NCBI GenBank assembly: GCA_903896595.1
Contig: CAITYL010000284.1
Location: forward strand, 1 to 57,834
From: an uncultured Lentisphaerota bacterium
GTDB taxonomy: Bacteria > Verrucomicrobiota > Lentisphaeria > Oligosphaerales > CAITYL01
Reading direction: 5' to 3'
Length of the DNA: 57,834 nt
In this document: positions 44,101-51,710 of the stretch, piece by piece
How positions within the stretch are numbered: the stretch's first letter is position 1
How the letters are laid out: every line of letters begins with the position of its first letter
Notes under the pieces: model-generated
Told to the model about the DNA's origin: nothing
Database searches by the model: none
Seen by the model: the letters and a program-made list of their open reading frames with translations, nothing else
Translations under genes and position numbers: made by a program

Positions 44101-45534
44101 GGGATAAGGCTCGGAATGATAACGGACCAGATTGATGTTGAGGGTCGCGAACGAACGCAGGAACTTCTTTTCCTGGTACCAGTTGCGAATCCGCGAGCCT
44201 TCGTCGTAATTGGCCAGGCCGGGAAAGTCGAACGGAATCCCCGCCGCCGCATTGGGGCGGATCGCGACGCCATTAATACGGAAGACCGGTCCGTCCGCCC
44301 AAAACTCCCGAAATCCAAACCGGGAATCGAGATGATCCACCACCTTCCCCTCCTGGAGCAGTTCGGTATCCAAGCGGTACAGATGCGGTTTCCACGGCCA
44401 CCAAAGCGTGAGCGTTTTCAAATCCACCGGCAAGGTCAGGGCAACCTCGTTCAGACCCGGCTTTAGGGTGACGGGAACCGTGGTTTCACGGCCGAACACA
44501 CGCACGCGCACCCGCCGGTCGCAGGCGACAGTTCCGTGGTGGTTCACCGCCACCTTGACCATCAGCGCGGACTGGCGCACCGACGGCGTGATCAGGCACC
44601 GTTCCAGCGCGATCGTCCGGGGCGTCGCCACCAGATAGAGCGGATCGGAAATCCCCGCGGCGCCGATCCCCATCGTGCAGGGACGGATAAACGGCATCCC
44701 CGGTATCTCCCGTCCCTGCATCCACGCCGAAGACCACACATCTTTCAACACGGGCGCCAGTTCCGGCGCCACGCAGCTCAGCCAGTCGGTGACGCCAATG
44801 AGCAGTTCGTTCCGCTGACCGACCCTGGCCGTTGCCGTCAGGTCAACGGCAAACGGCATCTGGTCGGTGTCAGCCGTTTTCACCTGTCGGCCGTTGCACC
44901 ACACCTCGGCGCGAAAACGCACCCCGTTCAGGCGCAGTTCAAGGGTTTTGTCCCGCATGGTTTCCGGCACGGTGAACTCCCGGCGAAACCAGCGGGTGTG
45001 GGCCCCGTTCCAGGTCAGCCAGCGGTAGGGCAGTTCGCAGGCGGTCCATGCCGCCGCGGACGGCGGCGGTTTCCCGGGCACGCCATCCGTCATCGTCCAC
45101 GCGCCGTTCAGGCTTATGTGTGGACGGAGACCGGTCAACACGTCAGTGAACACCAGCCGCTCATCATCGACGGCCGCCGCCGGCCGGTCCGGCGCCCCCG
45201 CCGTTCCCGACAGCACCACCTTGACATACGGCCCGGCATGGTCACTCACCACCGGCAAGGTCACCACGCGAGTTGCCGCCGCCGCCAGCGTGGCATCCAA
45301 CATCTGTTCCGCCAAAACCGTCTGGAAATAATCCACCACCTGGACGCGCACCGCCAGCCGTACCGGTGCGGCGGCAGGATTGGCGGCGGTGACCCGGATC
45401 GTCTGGAGGGTCCGCCCATCCGCCACCCGCGCGCCGGCGCTTTCCACCGACCATTCGAGCTTCTGAGCCAAACCTCCGGCAGCCCCCAGCAACAACGCCA
45501 ACACCGCCAGCCGTATCACACACAGTCCTGCCAT
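41110..45534 (-). CDS. Secreted GH2 glycosidase with tandem GATase-like domains
   Basis: 1474 aa. Signal peptide MAGLCVIRLAVLALLLGAAG. Sugar-binding domain (NGAWTMTDG, WFRREFTVPETM), Ig-like domain, then the GH2 barrel with acid/base Glu541 in FNHPSLVIRSIENELG and nucleophile Glu647 in PLYVGEYDS (numbering from the chosen start). Behind the barrel come two GATase-like units, about 842-1049 (VGVLGMPAAELASMQVKAVE, VVVVAGGTAGLKAYAGAI) and 1055-1170 (IGVLGGNGLAPTFLNELRV, VILVAPDDGVLREL), and a beta-rich C-terminus. ATG at 45532-45534 has GAGGAA 7 nt upstream. It could be a beta-galactosidase, -glucuronidase or -mannosidase. Confidence 0.88.
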   Translation of the reverse strand: MAGLCVIRLAVLALLLGAAGGLAQKLEWSVESAGARVADGRTLQTIRVTAANPAAAPVRLAVRVQVVDYFQTVLAEQMLDATLAAAATRVVTLPVVSDHAGPYVKVVLSGTAGAPDRPAAAVDDERLVFTDVLTGLRPHISLNGAWTMTDGVPGKPPPSAAAWTACELPYRWLTWNGAHTRWFRREFTVPETMRDKTLELRLNGVRFRAEVWCNGRQVKTADTDQMPFAVDLTATARVGQRNELLIGVTDWLSCVAPELAPVLKDVWSSAWMQGREIPGMPFIRPCTMGIGAAGISDPLYLVATPRTIALERCLITPSVRQSALMVKVAVNHHGTVACDRRVRVRVFGRETTVPVTLKPGLNEVALTLPVDLKTLTLWWPWKPHLYRLDTELLQEGKVVDHLDSRFGFREFWADGPVFRINGVAIRPNAAAGIPFDFPGLANYDEGSRIRNWYQEKKFLRSFATLNINLVRYHSEPYPILMFDLADELGLMVVSEAFMSTLPGKLKMDDARLWANLREFYPRWVEREFNHPSLVIRSIENELGYHLPAVDQPRSPWGYGDPVIQSIIKEMRALGRLVKRLDPSRPIMYEGSGSLFYEVADIDNLHYPGVPGGESLYPVTSRWNSMPIESYTLKQWQWDRQKPLYVGEYDSCFGEPKHFAPFLGNEAYMAGYLHAAHGATWSFSIPGQRIDGMTAGVPWTILTFNDVGNELNANTNWKLKLFKELTTPIASFLHQYRECYFGGRTITRTVTTLNDTLAPCPVSVRWRLERQNGTVFRQGVFDFKLAPAGSRRSQWELVLPAVTQPTPCRLIVETHAAGALSHTDQRPLVIYPDTLPTVNTSTRVGVLGMPAAELASMQVKAVELSPTHLDLSAVDVVVVAGGTAGLKAYAGAIDRFLRTGGRLVLLERTTAPDFLPFALPLAPGQKPMVYADDTRPGVTRSIPAPGSSMTIVHPLIPGHPLLKGLGPEQLRYWGEDHLTAAHTYQRPEEVFARPILGCGIGLQQTPLMEIPWGRGLVVAVQLPVVAAAPEQPAARLLLANLLAYVDQWRAASPRPGIGVLGGNGLAPTFLNELRVKPVRLTGRLAETSDLSSYSVILVAPDDGVLRELAGNRSKLVRYVQDGGCVWFHLPTPAQMARINGLLPVPVTMEPLALKAPVKVAGTDLLAGVSRDELFWPEGNFLPTASPRVAAYAFSAPARPEVVPLTDPVVALAIHDGKGEWLLDTVAWDGEYAERTRAQRYVRAILLNCGVQLEPCSTTAAPPKLDASLGYRPLELSRFCNEGFLGGVWNGPNMGLKKLPVGDVVLKGVPFAIVDPGANAGKSCLGFRAVAQNPNGIRTVTVPFGGQAAAFHLLVTSLWSSSLPALTKVLVVEIDYADGTRRTAEVCYGRDVLDWCPPDLAVTRTHPAVAWIGPEWPTPGLYDFVWYNPEPAKPIRALTLSAANDTGFAVVVAVTAQQHLSAAQRQNASWIPGLAR

Positions 45535-45601
45535 GAGACGTTCCTCAGCGGCCATGTCGGCCGTCATTCACGTTTTACGTTTACGCAACACGCCTGCCCC
45601 G

Positions 45602-46276
45602 TCACTGGGTGACCAAACTGATAACCACGTCCTTGAGGGCGATGGCGCTGCCGACCGGACGCATGCTGGAGGTCGGGACCCAGGCCCCGTGCCCGTCCGT
45701 GAACGCCACCGTGCAACCCCGGCCCCCATGCACTTGGCCAAAAGTGCCGTCGCCATTGTAAACCTCCGCCGCGTCGGTGCCGCCCAAAACGCCGATCGCA
45801 TACCCCGGAAAATACTTATCTGACAGCAGCAACGTCCGGTCCAGCGTCGGCTTGACGGTGTTCCAGTAGGGTGGGTAATAGATGTCCACCGCATCGTATC
45901 CAGCCAGATTGGCCGGCCCCACCCAGACCGTGTTCGTGGCGGCCCCGTTGGAGGCAAACGTGCCTTGCATGGACACATTCTGCGCGTAACTGCGCCGGTC
46001 GGCATGCGTGGCGGGATCAGAGGGGCACTGGTACACCTTGGCGGCGTTGCCCAGATACCCGGCAATCGCCTCATCCCAGGTTTCCCGCCAGGATGGCCAA
46101 ACATTCCAGTCCTCCACATACAACTGCTCGCCGAGGCCGAGTTGCCGCAGGTTGGACAGGCAAACCGCCCGCCGCCCGGTCTCCCGGGCCGATCCCAAGG
46201 CCGGCAGCAGCATCGCCGCCAGAATGGCGATGATGGCGATGACCACCAATAATTCGATGAGGGTGAACCGCTTCAT
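45602..46276 (-). CDS. Pilin-like protein, prepilin leader, H-x10-DG variant (cluster III)
   Basis: 224 aa starting [20 protein letters not shown] (ATG 46274-46276, GGAG about 10 nt upstream; an ATG at 46297 adds seven residues). [20 protein letters not shown] and [14 protein letters not shown] are family-typical. The C-terminal motif is [18 protein letters not shown], where His and Asp-Gly are separated by ten rather than nine residues. It stands between the PEP-CTERM gene and the secreted GH2, as in cluster II. Confidence 0.93.
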   Translation of the reverse strand: MKRFTLIELLVVIAIIAILAAMLLPALGSARETGRRAVCLSNLRQLGLGEQLYVEDWNVWPSWRETWDEAIAGYLGNAAKVYQCPSDPATHADRRSYAQNVSMQGTFASNGAATNTVWVGPANLAGYDAVDIYYPPYWNTVKPTLDRTLLLSDKYFPGYAIGVLGGTDAAEVYNGDGTFGQVHGGRGCTVAFTDGHGAWVPTSSMRPVGSAIALKDVVISLVTQ

Positions 46277-46402
46277 AAGAAGAATGCTCCGCGCCACTAA
46301 ACACGGGTTTTCCGGGGGGCGACATCCGACTTGTCGGATATGTCCGACCAGTCCGATGCGTCAGACGCCCCCCCCCCAGAGCAACCCTCTCCAACGGAAA
46401 AC

Positions 46403-47077
46403 TCACCGCCGGCGCCGGATCAGCGCCAGCCCGCCCAAGGCCAGCAGCCCCAGCGTTGCCGGCTCGGGCACGCTCATCTGCACATATTCATAGGCATTGG
46501 TAGTCACTGCATACTGCCCCCACAACAAAATGCGGTCGTAGGCGGAGAAATCGGGTGCTGTCGGCAGTGTCCCCGACCACCCCAAGGTACCGTTGACATA
46601 AATGGCGGCGTCAAGGCCGTTCATCACCATGTTGAGGGTCCGATACCCACCGCTTTCACTGCCGGAGCCCGTGACATCACCATCCAATTTCGTGCCCTTA
46701 TAGCTCACAGAAGCCGGACTGCCCCAGTTGGCAAAATCGATTCCTAGCCCCCCTGGCATGATCACTCGCTCCTGGCCCGGCACTTGGCCGTATACCCCGC
46801 CATTGGCATTGGTCGAGAATTCCAAATTGTAGTAATTACTGGTATTGGAGAAGGTCGGCTTGGTGGTGGCGGCGGCATGCCACGGCTCGCCCGCAACGGG
46901 TTCCAGCACCAGCTTGCCATCGGTGATATTGGCGTTGCCGTCATAATACCATTTATCATCCAGGGTACCGGAAAAATCGTCACTGAAAACGACGATGCCG
47001 GCGCTGGCGGAGAGTCCCGCCAGCAGCCCCGCCAGCACCATCAGCGCCAACATCCGTTTGTGCATTTGCCGTTTCAT
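46403..47077 (-). CDS. PEP-CTERM sorting domain protein, LamG-like (cluster III)
   Basis: 224 aa. ATG at 47075-47077 (MKRQMHKRMLALMVLAGLLA) with GGAG upstream; an in-frame ATG at 47116 is less likely. After the signal peptide come FSDDFSGTLDDKWYYDGN, ITDGKLVLEPVAGEPWHA and MNGLDAAIYVNGTLGW, a beta-sandwich resembling family 16/LamG-type folds. The anchor is VPEPATLGLLALGGLALIRR. Not closely related to the cluster I/II PEP-CTERM proteins outside the tail. Confidence 0.94.
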   Translation of the reverse strand: MKRQMHKRMLALMVLAGLLAGLSASAGIVVFSDDFSGTLDDKWYYDGNANITDGKLVLEPVAGEPWHAAATTKPTFSNTSNYYNLEFSTNANGGVYGQVPGQERVIMPGGLGIDFANWGSPASVSYKGTKLDGDVTGSGSESGGYRTLNMVMNGLDAAIYVNGTLGWSGTLPTAPDFSAYDRILLWGQYAVTTNAYEYVQMSVPEPATLGLLALGGLALIRRRR

Positions 47078-47197
47078 GTTCGTCTCCGTTTGTTGATTGT
47101 CGTTTTTCATCTTCATCCCGCTTGTTGATTATCGCGTTTACGGTTGACTAATTACGTCATCATTACCACCTACGAAATGAAATTACACTACCCAACA

Positions 47198-48403
47198 TTA
47201 TGCTTCCACCACCTCCTGTCCGTGCTTCATACGAACTCGTTTTCCACCCGTATTCGCCGACCGTGTGTGTCTCGCCATTATGCCCGACAGCGGAACTACC
47301 GGCTCAAGCCGCCGGCTGGTCATCCGTTCCACCAGGCGGTGCGGATAAATTTCGCGGACCGGCGTGGCCGTGTTCCCGCCCAGCCAGCGCGCCACCCCCA
47401 AATCCACGCCGCGCCGGCCCATGCCGTAACTGTCCTGGTCGATGGTGGTCAACGGCTCGGACAGGGCCCGGGCCAGATCCAGGTCGGCGCAGCCCACAAT
47501 GGAAATATCACCGGGCACGGCCAGGCCAAAACGCTTAACCGCGCGAATGATGCCCACGCAGACGGTGTCATTGACGGCGAACACCGCCGTCGGCAACACC
47601 TGCCGGTGTTGTTCCAGCCACGCCAGCATCCGACGCTCACAATCGGTTTCCCAGGACTCGTCCATCCCCTGAACCACCAGGGTTTCGGCCTTTAATCCCG
47701 CCGCCCGCATGGCCTGCTCATAGCCTTCCTGGCGATCCCCGGTGTTGAGGGCCATTGACGCCGTTTCGGTGGCATGCACGATCCGCCGGTGCCCCAGCCC
47801 CAGCAGATAAGCGGTGGCATCCCGGCCGATCTGGATGTTGTCGTTTTCCACCCCGTCGACATCCACCCCAGGGAAATGCCGGTCAATCATGACCACCACG
47901 AACCCCTGTGCCACCAAGTGCGTCACCGCTTCCCGGCATTGGGCGCCGCCGTTGGTGCAGATCACTACCACGTGCGGCGCGCCACCCGCCAGTTGGGCGA
48001 GAATGGCGGCCTCCCGCTCCCGGCTGAAATCGGAATTGGCGATGGCAATCTCAAAGCCGCGTTCCCGCGCTTCGTGCTCGCCGCCGCGGGCCATGGAACC
48101 GTAAAAACTGTGCCCGATGTCCGGTAATACCAGGGTGATGCGCCGCGCCAGCGCCGAGGTCTTGCCACGCGCGATGTAAAACACGCCCTTCGACCGGCGC
48201 CGCTCCAGCACGCCTTCCGCCACCAGGACATTGACCGCCTGCCGGATCGGGCCCAGGCTGATCCCGTGTTTCTGCCCCAGGCCAACTTCCGTAAACAGCC
48301 AGTCCCCCGGCTGATACTGTCCGCCGCGGAGCATGGCCCGGATGCCGCTTTCGACCTGCCGGTGCAGGTGGCTTTTCAGATTGGCGTCAATCCGGAACGA
48401 CAT
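47198..48403 (-). CDS. GntR-type HTH fused to LacI-like sugar sensor (AraR-like regulator)
   Basis: 401 aa. Residues 1-80 are a winged helix of the GntR type (LHRQVESGIRAMLRGGQYQP, GISLGPIRQAVNVLVAEGVL, RRRSKGVFYIARG). Residues 85-370 are a periplasmic-binding-like domain (RITLVLPDIGHSFYGSMARG, VVVICTNGGAQC, AVFAVNDTVCVGIIRAVKRF, ISIVGCADLDLARALSEPLT). This is the AraR domain order, a repressor released by a sugar. It lies 120 bp upstream of the cluster III PEP-CTERM gene on the same strand and has its own promoter at 48451-48478. Confidence 0.93.
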   Translation of the reverse strand: MSFRIDANLKSHLHRQVESGIRAMLRGGQYQPGDWLFTEVGLGQKHGISLGPIRQAVNVLVAEGVLERRRSKGVFYIARGKTSALARRITLVLPDIGHSFYGSMARGGEHEARERGFEIAIANSDFSREREAAILAQLAGGAPHVVVICTNGGAQCREAVTHLVAQGFVVVMIDRHFPGVDVDGVENDNIQIGRDATAYLLGLGHRRIVHATETASMALNTGDRQEGYEQAMRAAGLKAETLVVQGMDESWETDCERRMLAWLEQHRQVLPTAVFAVNDTVCVGIIRAVKRFGLAVPGDISIVGCADLDLARALSEPLTTIDQDSYGMGRRGVDLGVARWLGGNTATPVREIYPHRLVERMTSRRLEPVVPLSGIMARHTRSANTGGKRVRMKHGQEVVEA

Positions 48404-48450
48404 GGCTCACGCTCACATTTGGGTACTTTATCTATTTATATATATGAAGC

Positions 48451-48478
48451 ATTATAACCGGGATCCGGAAAAGCGCAA
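48451..48478 (-). promoter_or_regulatory. Promoter of the AraR-like gene
   Basis: Minus strand: TTGCGC (48478-48473), 16-bp spacer, TATAAT (48456-48451), followed by an AT-rich TATATATA stretch near 48437-48445 that could be an operator. About 50 bp upstream of the start codon. Confidence 0.65.
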
Positions 48479-48659
48479 GTCGTGCCACGCGGAAGGGTGC
48501 ATGACATAGAGGTTGGTTAATCTGGCGACGTGGGGGATTTCGGAGAGATCGCCACGCTGGAACGGCAAGCTGGTACCGGGGTGCCGATGCGCAAAGAGCA
48601 CTTGGCCGGGCGCAAGGGACGTGCCCCGGACGGCCGCGAATCGGGCGCATGTCAGTTTT

Positions 48660-48762
48660 GAGTGGCGGTGGCTCGACACCGCTTTCATCTTGTATTTTTG
48701 ACCCAACCCGGCGTACACGATGTAGACGCTAAAGCGCCAGCCCGGTTTCCCGGCTGACGCGG
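48660..48762 (+). repeat. Structured repeat family C, copy 2
   Basis: Starts with the same 26 nt as 9055-9080 (GCGGTG/CACCGC hairpin kept) and ends with AAGCGCCAGCCCGG, CCGGCTGACGC, as in copy 1. The inner stem seen in copy 1 (TACTGTATT/AATACAGTA) is degenerate here. The rest of 48404-48849 holds the promoter above and no recognisable gene. Confidence 0.75.
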
Positions 48763-48849
48763 GTTAGGGCAATGGCACAAAGACGCCAAGCAGGCGGTAT
48801 ATTTACCTCTCGTAGAATCAACCTAACCATGGTGGGGGATTGTCTTATT

Positions 48850-49614
48850 ATGGATTCACAGCCGCAGTCGCCAAAGCCAGCCCCCGACCTTCACGCTTTT
48901 ATTTTTAGCGGCCCCGGCCCGACCCTGGCGCATCTCATTCCCTTCGCCGCCTGGCTGATTCTGATGCAAGCGCTGGGGGAGCCCACCGGCTGGAAATACG
49001 CGTTGCGTACCGGCCTGGGCCTAGGCCTGCTGCTGTGGGCCCGCCCGTGGCGCTGGTACCCGCGTTTCCAGATCAAACATCTGCCGCTGACCCTCGGCGT
49101 CGGCGTCCTGGTGTTGTTGGTGTGGATCGTGCCCGAAATGGGGTTCATGGACCATTTTCCCGCCCTCAAGGCGTTCTATTTCCGCTTCCTGGTGATGCCA
49201 TTCGGCCAACTTCCCCCCTATGTGGATCCGCAAACCCTCCGGCACCTGGCCGAGTCCCCCTATCGCCCAGATGTCTGCGGGTGGGCACTGGCCCTGACGC
49301 GGATGGCCGGGTCAGCCTTCGTCATCGCCATTGCCGAAGAATTCTTTTGGCGCGGCTTTCTTTACCGCTGGCTGATCCAGCGCGATTTCTCCGGCCTTTC
49401 CCTGCGCGCCTTTGAACTGCAACCTTTTCTCATCATGGTCGCCCTGTTCGGATTTGAGCACGACCGCTGGCTGGTGGGCATGTTTGCCGGCGCGGCCTAT
49501 GGCGGCCTGGTCCTGATCACGGGCAGCATGTGGGCCGCCGTCCTCGCCCACGTGCTGACCAATTTTCTCCTCGGCCTTTACGTCCTCGGCTCGGGGAATT
49601 ATGGTTTCTGGTGA
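48850..49614 (+). CDS. CPBP (CAAX-protease-like) membrane protease, exosortase-associated type
   Basis: 254 aa, about six to eight hydrophobic segments. The three CPBP motifs are present: EEFFWRGFLYRW (Glu163, Glu164, Arg168), FGFEH (F-x3-H) and HVLTN (H-x3-N). The overall form fits the CAAX-protease-related family repeatedly found in PEP-CTERM/exosortase genomes, agreeing with the three PEP-CTERM proteins here. ATG 48850 (MDSQPQSPKP) with GGGGGA 10 nt upstream is preferred; upstream ATGs at 48829 and 48772 are possible. Confidence 0.85.
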   Translation: MDSQPQSPKPAPDLHAFIFSGPGPTLAHLIPFAAWLILMQALGEPTGWKYALRTGLGLGLLLWARPWRWYPRFQIKHLPLTLGVGVLVLLVWIVPEMGFMDHFPALKAFYFRFLVMPFGQLPPYVDPQTLRHLAESPYRPDVCGWALALTRMAGSAFVIAIAEEFFWRGFLYRWLIQRDFSGLSLRAFELQPFLIMVALFGFEHDRWLVGMFAGAAYGGLVLITGSMWAAVLAHVLTNFLLGLYVLGSGNYGFW

Positions 49615-49692
49615 ATGATTGTGGTTTCCGGGCGGCCGGTCCTCCCAAGTGTCCCAATGGTCCCATGAGTCCCAAAGATAAGGATGTCCCAC

Positions 49693-50340
49693 ATGACCGA
49701 CACGGCAAACGCGCCCGTCACCCCCCAGGCGAAACTGAACCGCGACTACGCCATCCGCAGTCTGCTGTTCGGCACCCTGCTGCTGGGGTTCGGCCTATGG
49801 TCGTTCTATGACGGGTTGATCGGTTATCCGGAGCACAACCGGCGCGCCCTCAAGTACCAGGAATTGGCCGATGCGCGGCTGCAGGCCGACTGGCCGGCCG
49901 TGGCCAAAGCCAATGGCTGGAAAACCGAGAAACCCAAAGCGGCGCACAACGAATGGGACATCCGCACCCAATTCATCATGGCCGCCGCCTTCGGACTGTG
50001 GGGCGTGGGCGCGCTGATCGTGCTGGCCGTCCGCAGTCGCCGTCGGTTCCACGCCGATACCGCCGGCCTGCACGGGTTTCGCGCCGCCGTCGTGCCCTAC
50101 GCGGCCATTACCGCCGTGGACCTCGCCAAGTGGGACCGCAAAGGCATCGCCACAATCAACGTAGCCGCCAACGGCAAGTCCTGCCGCCTGGTCTTGGACG
50201 ACTGGTATTTCAAGGGCATGGGCGATCTCCTGACCGCGGTCCGGGAACAACGCCCCGAACTGTTCCCACCCGAACCGGCAACCCCCACGCCGCCGTCCGA
50301 CGCGCCCGCCGCCGATGTCACGTCAGACCCCGCCGCTTAG
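49693..50340 (+). CDS. Small membrane protein of unknown function
   Basis: 215 aa. Two transmembrane helices (SLLFGTLLLGFGLWSFYDGL near residues 24-43 and MAAAFGLWGVGALIVLAV near 96-113) flank a short hydrophilic loop with an Ala/Lys-rich helix. The C-terminal part (TAGLHGFRAAVVPYAAITAV, WDRKGIATINVAANG) could be a small PH-like beta domain in the cytoplasm and ends in a Pro/Ala tail. AAGG lies 8 nt before the ATG at 49693. It follows the CPBP protease by 78 bp and may be co-transcribed. No function is assigned. Confidence 0.75.
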   Translation: MTDTANAPVTPQAKLNRDYAIRSLLFGTLLLGFGLWSFYDGLIGYPEHNRRALKYQELADARLQADWPAVAKANGWKTEKPKAAHNEWDIRTQFIMAAAFGLWGVGALIVLAVRSRRRFHADTAGLHGFRAAVVPYAAITAVDLAKWDRKGIATINVAANGKSCRLVLDDWYFKGMGDLLTAVREQRPELFPPEPATPTPPSDAPAADVTSDPAA

Positions 50341-50342
50341 CC

Positions 50343-50504
50343 CGGATTATTCATGAGAACGGATTGATGCCTGCCGTAGCTGAGCTCTTGCAGCCTTTCT
50401 GCATATACGTAATTTCACCATCACCTGTTTTGAACAGGAGGCCACCGAGAAGTTTCTCTCCGTTCTCTCCGGATTTCTCCTGTTCAAATTCATGAATAAT
50501 TCAG
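50343..50504. repeat. Foldback repeat with family F core
   Basis: Outer arms GATTATTCATGA (50345) and TCATGAATAATTC (50490). Inside is TTTGAACAGGAG/CTCCTGTTCAAA (50429-50489) with TCTCCGTTCTCTCC between, the same core as in 20383-20453 but with different outer arms, plus GAGCTCTTGCAG at 50382. Between 50505 and 50663 I see nothing besides a CAGGTGTCAGGAAG/CTTCCTGACACCTG-like pairing near 50570-50630. Confidence 0.65.
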
Positions 50505-50663
50505 ACTAGCACACCTTAGCTCCGGGGCCTTTGGCAACACACGGTGTTACAGTATGAACAGTTCGGGTTTCAGGTGTCAGGAAGCAACTCCCTGATCATC
50601 GGACAACTGCGCATTCCTGAAACCTGAACACTGAAACTTGAACCTGATTGAAAAGACGCCACC

Positions 50664-51548
50664 ATGGATGCCTCCGACAAACAATTGTGGCTGAACTGGG
50701 ATTCGGTGGCGACGGCCACCCCGAAACCCGCCACCGGCAATGACCGCCCCGAGCCGGACAATGAATGGCGCCGCCGCCAGGCGTTGCGCCGGGCCGTGCT
50801 GCGCTGGCTGCTGACCACGGAAAACCCCACCGGCGTCGCCACCGACACCATCACCCGCCTGTCCAAGCTGCGGGCCGATATCGCCGCCTTTTGGAGCCGA
50901 CCCATGCGGAATCCGCACGCGGAAGGCCCGGGCCAGCTCTGGCAGCCGGCGCGCACCGCGATTGTCCAATGTTTTCTCAGCCGCCAGGAATGCTGGCCCG
51001 ACTGGTCGCGTTCAGCCGAACTGGCGCCGCGCCTGCGCGACCTGAAACTGCGCCAGCAGCAACTGGAAGCCACCATCCGCGAAAGCGAGCCGGAACTGCG
51101 CGACGGCGACGCCCTGTTCGACGAATATGCCGAATGGCGCTACGACGACACCGCCAACCGGGATTACCATCACGTCCGGCGCGACCTCGAAAAAACCGAG
51201 CAGGCGCTCTACCGCGGCACCCAGTTCGAGCGCATCCGCCAGGCCGCCCTCGCCGACCAGCTTTACCTGGCCGTGCCCACCGGGCTCATCCAACCCGAGG
51301 AACTGGCCAACGGCTGGGGCCTGCTGTGGGTCGCCGACGACCTCACCGTCACCGTGGCCGCCGTCCCGGAAATCCGCGAGTGCCACCCCGAAAACCGCCT
51401 GCATCTGGTCCAAAACATCGCCGCCGCCGGCACCAGCGCCGTGCTCTTCGCCATGGGGCTGCGCGCCCAGACCGACGGCACCCTCCAGTTTGTCCAGCCC
51501 CCCCGCGGCCATCGACGCCCCCAGGCACTGACATTGGCCGGCGGGTGA
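50664..51548 (+). CDS. Hypothetical protein with MmcB-like C-terminal segment
   Basis: 294 aa, hydrophilic, probably cytoplasmic. The N-terminus is rich in Arg/Trp (DNEWRRRQALRRAVLRWLLT); the middle is a long coiled-coil-like helix pair (LRDLKLRQQQLEATIRESEP). Near residues 205-240 LYLAVPTGLIQPEELANGWG followed by LLWVADDLTVTVAA resembles the C-terminal strand region of MmcB-type PD-(D/E)XK proteins, but the nuclease core residues are not evident. I do not assign a function. It ends 2 bp before a hairpin at 51551. Confidence 0.65.
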   Translation: MDASDKQLWLNWDSVATATPKPATGNDRPEPDNEWRRRQALRRAVLRWLLTTENPTGVATDTITRLSKLRADIAAFWSRPMRNPHAEGPGQLWQPARTAIVQCFLSRQECWPDWSRSAELAPRLRDLKLRQQQLEATIRESEPELRDGDALFDEYAEWRYDDTANRDYHHVRRDLEKTEQALYRGTQFERIRQAALADQLYLAVPTGLIQPEELANGWGLLWVADDLTVTVAAVPEIRECHPENRLHLVQNIAAAGTSAVLFAMGLRAQTDGTLQFVQPPRGHRRPQALTLAGG

Positions 51549-51550
51549 GT

Positions 51551-51584
51551 TTGGGAACCCCCTTTTTCAAAAGGGTGGCCCCAA
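51551..51584 (+). terminator. Hairpin of repeat family B used as probable transcript end
   Basis: TTGGGAACCCCCTTTTTC pairs imperfectly with AAAAGGGTGGCCCCAA immediately after a stop codon. The first half is identical to the first arm of the family B element at 6221. Only this hairpin of the element is present. Confidence 0.55.
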
Positions 51585-51710
51585 CATCACCCGACAAAAC
51601 CGTCATGCACCCCAGCCGCCCCGATGGATTTCAGCGGCAAGACGGATTAGATTGAGTACCCGTAAGCACCATCGGCAACCCGACAACGTGCTCACCCAAG
51701 GAATTCCCTC

